In this document: one piece after another, positions 23,130-32,860 of the stretch
How positions within the stretch are numbered: the stretch's first letter is position 1
How the letters are laid out: every line of letters starts with the position of its first letter
From: Miscanthus floridulus
Taxonomy: Eukaryota > Streptophyta > Magnoliopsida > Poales > Poaceae
Direction of reading: 5' to 3'
NCBI RefSeq assembly: GCF_019320115.1
Contig: NC_089598.1
Span: 24,271,585-24,335,584, forward strand
Length of the DNA stretch: 64,000 nt
The notes under the pieces: generated by a model
The model's database searches: none
What the model was told of the DNA's origin: nothing
The model's input: the letters and a program-made list of their open reading frames with translations, nothing else
Made by a program: the position numbers and the translations under genes

Positions 23130-24119
23130 ATGGCCCGCACGAAGCAGACCGCCCGTAAGTCCACCGGAGGAAGAGCACCCCGACGTCCGTTGGCCCTGAG
23201 GGAGCACCGCACCATGGACACCTTCTTGAGCAAATTTGGCATGCCGACTTTGCTTTGGAGAGTGCTCCATGATGTGGGGTACCCAGAGGGTCAAGAGCCG
23301 GTGTACTCTTGGAATGAGAGCCAGTTAACAGAGGATGGACTCGCAGTGGTGGAGATCACGGTTCCTGCTCTCGGTGATGCTCCAGATTGGGATGGTTGGC
23401 ATTTGAAGTTTGAGGGTCGCACTCCAGCTGAGGGTGCAGAGGGAGCAGCCTTCCGTGTCATCAGGGACATTATGAGCAGATTTCCTAGTGAGCTTGCAGC
23501 AGCTCTAGCTGGTACTTTTCCTAGGGATGATCCTCGTGATGCCATTTGGGTTTAGCCTCAGGGAAGTGCATTGGTCAGAGGTCCAGCTAAAGGATAGGCT
23601 AGCGATAACCAGGCAATGAGTGCTATGTTCGCCGCCATCAGAGCGTATGAGGGTCTCGAGAGTACCTACTAGACTTTGACTGGCTTACGTAATGAGGATA
23701 AGCTCAAAGGGAAGAAGCAGAAGAAGAGACAGGCACGTGCTATAGCTAGCTTGCAGGAGCAGTTGGCTGATATGAACTTACAGCGAGATCAGGCGGTTGA
23801 GAGAGGTGATAGAGCTATGCAGCGAGTGCATACGTTGACTCAAGCCAACAACAATGCAGACCGCATGATTGGACAGTTGGTTCAGGAGAGGAATGAAGCC
23901 TGGAACGTAAGAAACCTTCTGCTGCAGAGGGTCGATGAGCTAGAAGAATATAACGGCAACCTGCACGAGGAGTTTCACGCGCTCTACAATGGGGTTGGCC
24001 CATATGCTCCACCGAACGCCGCTGGCATGGACATCGACGACGACAACCAGGACGAGCCTGTAGTTTCACCTGGAGGCGATGGTGACGTCTCCGATCCCGA
24101 CGATGGCCCCGAGGAGTAG
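23130..24119 (+). pseudogene. Accessory ORF of element B: histone H3 tail mimic, dsRBD-like domain, coiled coil
   Basis: A 329-codon frame with three in-frame TAG codons (23553, 23595, 23670). The start reads M-ARTKQTARKSTGGRAPRR, identical to the H3 tail over residues 1-13 and differing only by K14R and K18R within the first 18. H3 similarity then stops, so this is not a histone gene. Residues about 50-120 have a strand-strand-strand-helix look (PVYSWNES, AVVEITVP, WHLKFEGR, AAFRVIRDIMSRF) that I would compare with double-stranded-RNA-binding domains. Residues about 195-290 are a basic then heptad-like coiled coil with RNEAW (near 253) and LHEEFHAL. The C-terminus is acidic (DIDDDNQDE, DPDDGPEE). 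The coiled coil matches the A ORF at 16324-16890; the middle domain is missing from A. Met removal would expose the tail alanine as in real H3. The truncated 141-residue product would still carry tail and middle domain. Confidence 0.8.
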
Positions 24120-24485
24120 GCTAGTTGCCTTGCGCTAGTATCTAGGTCTTGTCGCGAGGACCTTTCTTTTGTTGGCATGTAATCTATCGTATGTTGTTTC
24201 GAACGTATGAGACTTGGCACGTGGTTGGAACTTGATTTTCGAATGCGATATCTGAACGCACAAAAAGTCCAGTGTATGTATGCTGGCAATTTGATTGTAT
24301 GGACACGATGTTTGCCGTTTAAGTAATTCGATTAAGTGCTGTTGTGTTAATTGGGATGCGATTGTTGTGCCTCTGTTTTATTGCATGAATTTATTCTCTC
24401 CAGTAAATTCAGTACGGCATAATTTTTCCTTCACTCGCAATTATTACAGCTTCACTCAATCGTTACTTGTTGCTGAAATATGCAG
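24120..24485 (+). other. Spacer between accessory ORF and gag, element B
   Basis: AT-rich and non-coding, ending 'ttgctgaaatatgcag' immediately before the gag ATG. The CAG/ATG junction repeats the pattern at 23130 and suggests a spliced gag message. Confidence 0.5.
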
Positions 24486-27400
24486 ATGACAAATACTCGC
24501 CGAACCACGTATGAGGCCGCTGAGCCTGGTGCTAACGGTGCGGGAACTGGTGGTGGTGGTGGAAACCACGGCAACAACAATGAACCTCCCCATGAACCAC
24601 ATTTGCCACCTCCTCCCCCGTTTACCCCTGAGATGTTCCTCGCATAGCTGCTCAGGAGTCAGCGCAACACGAAACAATCCTAGAAGAACATGGAGGATTT
24701 TCTGCGAACCATCGCCAACAACGTTCAACGTGGTAACAATCAAGGTGGTGGCATGGGAGTGAACCAATACAGCAGCTTCAAAGATTTCATGGACACCAGG
24801 ACGCCAGTATTCAAGGAAGCAACAGAGCCACTCGATGCTGAGGAATGGATCAACACGATGGAAGATAAATTCCGTGTGTTGAGGATGACTGAGGTGCTGA
24901 AAACGGAATATGCTGCACTTCAATTGCAGGGACCGGCGGGAATGTGGTGGAAGCACCATCGCACCACCTTCCCTCCAAATGCTCAGATTTCTTGGAGGGA
25001 GTTTGCTGAGGCCTTCCGTGGAGTCTATATTCCACCAGGGCTGACTGAAATGAAGTTGGGAGAGTTTCTGGCATTGAACCAGGGCACCAAGACCGTGATG
25101 CAATACCTGCATGCCTTCAACAACTTGTGTCGCTATGCTCCCGACATGGTTGACACAGATGCCAAAAGGATAGCCAGTTTTAAGAGGGGTCTCAATCCAA
25201 AAATGATGAAGCATGTTGGTACCAACAACGGCGTCAGATTCAATGACTTCATCAGCGACTGTCTGAAGCAGGAGAAGAATAACAACGCTAGCACCGTAGC
25301 CAAGACACGCAAGAGAGCCTTTGAAGGTGGGCCGTCTCAAGCTAGAGCACCTATGGGAGGTCGTCCTCCATATCGCCCATCGGCACCTGGCGCTAGGTTC
25401 CGGCCACCTCAGCAAAGAAGTCAGAATTTCCGTGGACCTCAAAAGCCGTACAAGATGGCAGTACAGCCCAACAAAGCAGCCGCAACTGTGGTACAAGGCA
25501 GTTCCAAGGGAGCTGTGGGGTCTGCCAGGACAGTAAGAGGACCCTGCTATAACTGTGATCAACCCGGCCATTTCTCGAGGTTTTGCCCTTATCCGCCCAA
25601 GAAGAAGCAACAGACCTATAATGCTCGAGTGCATAGCACAACTGTGGATGAGATTCCTGAGGGAGAGCCCGTCACTGCTGGTAAGTTTCCTGTCAACGAA
25701 AACCCTGCAGTTGTTCTATTTGATTCTGGATCATCGCATTCTTTTATGAGTCAAGCATTTGCACAGAAACATGGACAACTATGCACAGAATTGGGTTATG
25801 GGTACCATATAAGTTTAGCAGGGGCTGATGTTTTGACCAACCGGATGGTTCGAGGGGCAACCCTTGAATTAGGTAGCAGGAAGTTCCGAGTGAACTTGAT
25901 AGTTATGCCTGGATTAGTTTTGGATGTTATTATAGGGATGAATTGGATGAAGGATTGGGGAGCAGTCATAGATACTGGAAGTCGAGTGCTTACCCTTAAG
26001 GATCCCCTGGGTGAGGGTACTTTCCAAGTACCATTGCCTCGGAGAACAGACCTGATAAGTGTTACATGTGCTACGGCAGTCATTCCTATTCATCAGATTC
26101 CGGTAGTGTGTGAATTTCCGGATGTGTTCCCGGATAAGCTACCTGGTCTTCCGCCAGATAGGGAGATTGAGTTTGGAATTGAGCTAGTCCCCGGAACAGC
26201 TCCGATTTCAAGGAGACCCTATCGGATGCCTCTAGATGAGTTAGCTGAGCTGAAGAAGCAATTAGAAGATTTGTCAAAAAAGGGGTTTATTCGGCCAAGC
26301 AAGTCTGAATGGGGATGTCCCGCCTTGTTTGTGAAGAAGAAGAAAGAGGGCACGTTGAGAATGTGCGTAGATTATAGGCCACTCAATACTGTGACCATCA
26401 AGAATAAATATCCCTTGCCACATATTGATGTTCTGTTTGACCAATTATCCAAGGCCAAGGTGTTCTCAAAAATAGATTTGAGATCCGGTTATCATCAGAT
26501 TAAGATTAGGCCACAGGATGTACCGAAAACTGCATTTTCCACCAGATGCGGGTTGTATGAGTATCTTGTCATGTCTTTTGGCTTGACAAATGCTCCTGCA
26601 TACTTTATGTTTTTGATGAATACAGTTTTCATGCCAGAATTGGATAAATTTGTGGTAGTGTTCATCGATGACATTCTGGTGTACTCCGAAAACGAGAAAG
26701 ATCATGAAGAGCATCTGAGAACTGTCTTGACTAGACTTAGAGATCATCAATTGTATGCTAAGTTTAGCAAATGCGAATTCTGGTTGAAGGAAGTTCCTTT
26801 CCTTGGTCACATTCTATCGGAGAATGGGGTTTCAGTCGATCCAAGTAAGGTGCAAGAAGTTATGAATTGGAAAGCACCGACCACAGTTCTTGAGATTAGA
26901 AGTTTCTTAGGACTAGCGGGTTATTACCGTCGCTTTATACCAGATTTCTCGAAGATCGCCAAACCAATGACAAGCCTCCTACAGAAGGATCACAAGTTTG
27001 TGTGGACAGAGGAGTGTGAAGCAGCTTTCCACACCTTGCGGAAACTGTTGACCACTGCTCCTGTTCTAGCACAACCAGATATCGAGAAACCATTTGATAT
27101 GTTTTGCGACGCATCGAAGACTGGATTGGGTTGTGTTCTTATGCAAGAAAGGAGAGTCATAGCTTATGCATCACGTCAATTGAGAAAGCACGAGGTCAAC
27201 TATCCAACACATGATCTTGAACTTGCTGCAGTTGTGCACGCCCTAAAAATTTGGAGACATTATCTACTTGGTAATGTATGCAATATTTTCACGGATCACA
27301 AGAGTCTTAAGTATATCTTTACCCAACCAGAGTTAAACATGAGATAGCGTAGATGGTTGGAATTGATCAAGGATTACAACTTGAATGTGCAATATCATCC

Positions 27401-28982
27401 TGGAAAAGCCAATGTAGTGGCAGATGCTTTGAGCAGAAAGTCACATTACTTGAATGTGCAGCCATTACTTGAAGATGGGTTCGATCTAATGCATCCTGTT
27501 GTGTTACATAGTATTCAGATTAGTTGCTCTTTGGAGAGTAAGATAATAGAAGGCCAGAAAACCGACAAGGGGATATTTCACATCAAAGAGAAAATAAAAG
27601 AAAAGCCGTCTCAACGATTCAAAGTGGATGAACAGGGCGTGTTGTGGTTTGACGACCGTCTTGTGGTTCCCAAGGATAGAGAGCTTAGGAATAAACTCAT
27701 GGATGAAGCTCACCTTTCTAAGCTATCTATCCATTCCGGAAGTAGTAAGATGTATCAAGAACTAAGATCTCGTTATTGGTGGACCAAAATGAAGAAAGAA
27801 ATTACAGCATATGTTGTCAGATGTGACACATGTTGTTGAGTGAAAGCAATTCACATGAAACCTGCTGGTATGTTGCAACCCTTATCAGTCCCTAGTTGGA
27901 AGTGGGACGATATAAGTATGGATTTTATCACGGGTTTGCCCACTACTCAAAAAGGACATGATTCGATTTGGGTAATTGTGGACCGTCTTACCAAGACCGC
28001 TCATTTCCTACCTGTCAAAATAGATTATCGACCACCTCAATATGCCGAGAAGTATATCGCAGAAATTGTGAGGTTGCATGTTATACCAAAGACCATAGTA
28101 TCTGATAGAGGCTCACAGTTCACGGCTCATTTTTGGGAACATTTACACAAAGGCTTAGGAACTAGTTTGATTCACAGTACCGCTTATCATCCTCAGACAG
28201 ATGGACAGACTGAACGAGTGAATGCTGTTTTAGAGGATATGTTAAGAGCCTGTGTATTATCTTCTAAGGGATCATGGGAGTCATGGTTACCGTTAGCTGA
28301 GTATTCTTATAATAATAGTTATCAAGAAAGCATCAAGATGGCTCCATTCGAAGCTTTATATGGCAGAAAATGTAGAACATCATTGAATTGGATCGAGCCT
28401 GGAGATAGAAGGTATTATGGCATTGACTTTGTAGAAGAAGCCGAGAAGAAAGTTCATATTATTCAGCAGAATATGAAAGCTGCTCAATCACGTCAGAAAA
28501 GCTTTGCAGACAAAAGAAGGAGACCCCTTGCATTTGAAGTTGGTGACTATGTTTATCTGAAAGTCACGCCAATGAAGAAGAAAAGGTTTGGAATCTGAAG
28601 AAAGCTTGCCGCGAGATTCGTAGGACCATACAAGATCTTGGAACAAAGAGGTCCGGTAGCCTACAAGTTTGAGTTACCAGAGACAATGAGTACCGTTTTC
28701 CTAGTTTTCCATGTATCACATCTCAAGAAATGTTTGCGTGTTCCGGAGGAAAGAATAGAACCTCGAGGTATTCAACTCAAATCAGATTTGGTGTATCGTG
28801 AGCAACCAGTCCGGGTGTTAGACACTAAGGAACGTGCTACTCGGAATAGTGTGGTGAAAATATACAAGATATAGTGGGATCATCATGATGAGGGAGATGC
28901 AACTTGGGAAACAGGAGAGTATCTACAAAAAGCTTATGAAGAATTTTTTTACAAATGGTTTGTAACCCAAATCTCGGGATGA
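24486..28982 (+). pseudogene. gag-pol polyprotein of element B with C-terminal chromodomain (six nonsense codons)
   Basis: One reading frame of about 1498 codons. In order: Gly/Asn- and Pro-rich start; gag capsid domain (about 24780-25330); zinc knuckle [14 protein letters not shown] at about 25545; protease DSGSSHSF at about 25720; reverse transcriptase with intact FIDDILVYS near 26663; RNase H with CDASKTGLG near 27106; integrase with HHCC zinc finger (about 27720-27836) and DDE core ([29 protein letters not shown]); then a chromodomain (YKI-stop-WDHHDEGDATWE, about 28815-28920). Nonsense codons: 24645, 24681, 27345, 27837, 28596, 28872. Each is explained by one C-to-T change (CAG or CGA), and at 27345 and 28872 element A still has Gln. 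The family makes a virus-like particle and integrates cDNA. The chromodomain is expected to steer integration to methylated histone H3. Gag and pol in one frame is usual for this clade. Confidence 0.95.
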
Positions 28983-28992
28983 GATTTTTATA

Positions 28993-29003
28993 AGGGGGGA
29001 GGG
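28993..29003 (+). other. Polypurine tract of element B
   Basis: AGGGGGGAGGG directly before the 3' LTR; it primes plus-strand synthesis in this family. Confidence 0.85.
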
Positions 29004-29004
29004 C

Positions 29005-32000
29005 TGTAACACCCCGGTGTTATGTCTGCATTTAGGCACTGCAAATAATGCATATCATGCATCATCAAGCATCCAAATCATACATGCTTAATCATGTGAA
29101 TACCAATTGAAACATTGCTTTGAAACATCTGAAACATGCGTGAAACCTGAATGTTGCATACACCTGTTTAAGAATTGTTTTGCCCTAAAAATTTTCTTGC
29201 TAGATTAGTAAAACATGTTTGGCTACTATTGAAAATCATCTAGCAATGTTTAGTTTAATTTTTGGAGCAATGTTTGTATTCAAATTAATTCAAAATTTGG
29301 CTTCAAAAATAAATTCCCAAAAATTAGGGTTTGGAGTCAAACATTGACTTTGATTTTATAATTCAAAATCTAGAAAGAATTTAGTTTTGGTCATAAAAGC
29401 AAAGTTGTAGAGGATAAAATTTTGGGCAACTTTTATTTTTGGCCCAAAGTTTGAAACTGCTTTGATTTAGTCCAAAAATTCGTTTGAAATGAAAAAGGAA
29501 TTCAAATTAATTTGAAAAATCTTGTTTATACCTTCGTGGGCCTTGCGCCTCATTTTTGGCCCAGTCACACAGGCGGCCTGGCCTGCCTCCGCGTCGCGCC
29601 CTTGCTCCCGCAGCCGCTTCGCCGGCCTAGGCCCACGCCGCGCCTCCCGCTCTCCCGCACTCGCGTGCCTGCTCGCTGTCGCGCTGCGCCACGCCGCCAC
29701 CGCGGCAGAGAAATTCCGCCGCGTGGTGACCCCGTGCCGTCGTCGCCCGCCGCACGGCAGCCGTGGCCTGACATCGCGCCCACGTGCCCGTCTTCACCTG
29801 CTGGTGCCTGTGCGCTCGCTCACTCCCACCCGTGCTTCCTCCCCTTCCCTCTAGAGCCGAGAGCTCGAGCTCCGCCGCTCGCCGCGCCCACAGCTCCGCC
29901 GGCGTCGAGATCCCGCACCACCGCGCCATTCCCCGATTCCTCGTGCCCACAACTCCGCCTCGCCTTCCTTCAACTCACGCTCGCGCTTGCGCCACCTTCC
30001 GAGCCCAGGGTGAGCTTCCCCGCGCCTCGCCACCGACGGCCATGGCGCCGCCGTGCTCGGCCGCCGTGGGACTCCCCCTTCCTCCCCTTCTCCACCCTGC
30101 TTAGCTACCTGCTCGCATTCGCCAATGCCTCGCGAACCTCCTGCGCTCGCTTGCTTGTGCTGCCGTGGCCGGAGATGGCCGCCGGCCTCATGGCCGAGCC
30201 GTGCCGCCGCGCCTGTGCAAACGCCGGCGAGGCGCTCTGCCTCAGCCAGCTAGGCCGAGCCAGGCCGTGGGCTGACGCCCTGTTGGGCCATCTCCCCTCC
30301 CTCGCGCTCGGGCCGCGTAGGCCGGTTGTGGCCGTGGGCCAGTTCGTTTCCACGGGCTGGCCTAGTAATGTTCAAGTGATTTGAATTCCATTTATTCTTT
30401 ATTATTTGAAATCTGAAATGGTTTGAAAAATGTTTGGGTGCTCAAACTTGCTCCAAATTTGTTGAAACAAATTTTGCTAGGTTCCTTATCATCAGATCTA
30501 CTTGGGAAAATTATTGCATGTCATTTTTGGGATACTTTTCTGTAGGATTTTATTTAATCATGAATATTGCTGATAACTTGAAAAATATGTAGAAAAATCT
30601 ATAGGCTTCAGAAAAATATGATTCCAAGTTTGTTAATCTTCTTATGTCATGTACTTCCTAGGAAAAATATGTTTCATGCATGTGCTGTGGGAAAACTTTG
30701 GAGGTGTAGTTCAAGTACCTTTAATGGCTGATTTTTGTTATTTTTGCTAGAGAGCAAACTTTGTATAAAACATGCATGTGATAATTTTTGGACAATCATT
30801 ATATGCTATTAAGAACCTAGGAAAAATATTAATTCTGTTGTTTGACACTTTTCATAGTACAAAGTAATTTCATGCTCATTTTTATGCTATAGCTTGTCAT
30901 TTTTGTGTAGGATAGTTTACTTATCCAAATGCCATGAAATTTTTATGGTAGTCTGTTTAGGGTAGTATTATGCTACTGTAATTTTCTCAGATTTTTAGGA
31001 GCATCAGAAATATATGTTGCTATTCAAACCTATTATTAATTAGGGTTTAAGCAAGTGTTGCTTTAAGTGTGATTAAGAAATTAGTAAAGCTTTGGTGTAT
31101 CTTTGAAGCATTTCATAAGATATGTTAACTTAACATATTAGTAGTAGAAGAGAATGCAGTAGATGACATGTGCTTGTAGTATAGTTTCTTGGATGATGTT
31201 GACTACCTTGCATTTCAACATATCCATTGCATTCATCTCCTTCGATGCACCATTTGCATAATCACTTACGCGCATTGCATCATACAGGATCGCAAACCGA
31301 GAACCCAGTCGTCATACCCGAGGAGCCAGAGGAGCAGCTCGAGGTGCAGCAGCAGGAAGTGCCAGAAGCCGACGAGGAGGACGTTGAGGAACTTCCGGAG
31401 TGCCCCGATCACCGTCCGAGCTCCTTCGAGAGAGGCAAGCCCCGGAGCATTTTTCTCCCGGTTTGCAATGATTTAATTAAATGCTTTACTTTAATTGATG
31501 CATTACGTCTAGGAGTTGTTTGCAACCGTTGCTGCATTATACCTTGTTTACCTTTGTTATACTATATCCTTGTTACCTTGGTATCCGCAGTCGAGTCAAT
31601 GCTTAGCTGGCTTAGACCGGTAGAAGTCGGGTGATTTCCTATCACCTGCGAGCTATAGGTGGTTACCTAGATCTGCTTGGATGACTATGAAGTCATGGTA
31701 TAACTAAGTGTTAAACGAAGTTGAGACCGGACGAAGACTTGCAGAGTTTTGGACTGTAGTGCTTCCGTCTGTGTCGATTAAGGACCGACCATTGTTGGGC
31801 CTCAAGTCATGTTGAACGCATGCCTTTTTCGGGCCGAGTAGATTGCCCACAACGCACTGTGCCGGAGCAGGTGTGGTAGGACACGGGGGCGGGATGATAA
31901 GACCAAAGTGCAGTCGGTCGGCCCCCGGGTACATGTGGTTCCTGGCAAACTCGAGATTCCTGGAAAGTTGACTCGGTGATCAATATCTCACTTTAGCGGG

Positions 32001-32855
32001 TGAGTGAGGTTTGTGTAAGGAACAAATCACCAGCTGGTTAGGAATCAATTCGAATCGCCATCGCTCCTGGATAGTGAGCACTTGACTTGAGTTACTTCAT
32101 CGTAGTAAATTTTATGGAACACTTGGACAGTTATAATGAATATGACAGTATGGAAGTTGTTTAATGACCATTGGTTATCATTATCTGCTTAATCACATGT
32201 TTACTCTAGTATAGGTGCAAATCTAGTCGACAGGTTAATAATAATTAACTTGGCAAAAATGCTTTTCTAAAGGTTCTCGAAATGCTAAAAATGCTTCTTT
32301 TTGCAAATGAGTCAGCTACCCTACTATAAAGCCCTTCATAATCCTTGGTGTCATTTATTTTTGGTTATGTCGGGTAAGTCTAGCTGAGTACCTTCTCGTA
32401 CTCAGGGTTTTATTCCCACTTGTTGCAGATGGGCAGATGTATTACGGCTACTGTATCAACTGCCTTTATCCTGCGATGGGTGATGCTTAGGACCATGGGC
32501 ATGGTCATTCCTTATGTCTCGTCTGATGCTTTGGTTGGAGATGATCATTCGTTGGTACTATATTTAAACTCCGCGTGAGTGTGTGTGTGGTTTGAACAAA
32601 TGACTTCCGCTACTTTTATTCAAACTGGTTTGTAATAACTATGTTTAAACTCTGATGTATCTGTGATGCGAACTTTTATGTAATTTGTGATGGTGACCGC
32701 TAAACTTATTACGATCATGGCTGGGACACGAGTTGGTTTGAAATCCTTCGTGATTTCACGGACTACCGGGTTATACGGGCTTAAGTTTGTTCAATCGTCT
32801 GCTCTGGTGGATGATTTTCTTACTTAATTTCGTATAATTGGTCGGTTCTGTTACA
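29005..32855 (+). repeat. 3' LTR of element B (3851 bp)
   Basis: Same plan as the 5' LTR, lacking a 50-bp segment around 31826 (junction 'gcctttttcggg' against 'gccttacatttag...gatttttcggg' in the 5' copy). The AT-rich part 30370-31200 is nearly unchanged between copies, while the GC-rich island 29550-30360 shows many C/T and G/A differences. Confidence 0.95.
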
Positions 32856-32860
32856 AGGTA

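Larger units (their letters stand above)
18439..32855 (+). mobile_element. Ty3/gypsy chromovirus B (Tekay/Del-like), full length, inserted in A
   Basis: A 14.4-kb element with both LTRs, starting TGTAACACCCCGG and ending CTGTTACA, flanked by AGGTA. Order: LTR, primer site, histone-tail-like accessory ORF, gag-pol in one frame with chromodomain, polypurine tract, LTR. LTRs are almost identical outside the GC-rich island, so the insertion is fairly young, and younger than A. Only premature stops (three in the accessory ORF, six in gag-pol) disable it; I saw no frameshift in gag-pol. Confidence 0.95.

Noticed and set aside
23130..23200. A genuine host histone H3 gene or processed H3 pseudogene
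   Set aside because: Only the first 18 residues resemble H3; no histone fold follows, and the sequence continues in frame into the element-specific domain and coiled coil, located between primer site and gag.
24456..25634. 392-codon open frame on the minus strand
   Set aside because: It lies antisense to gag of element B, has no motif, and is a composition shadow of the true frame.
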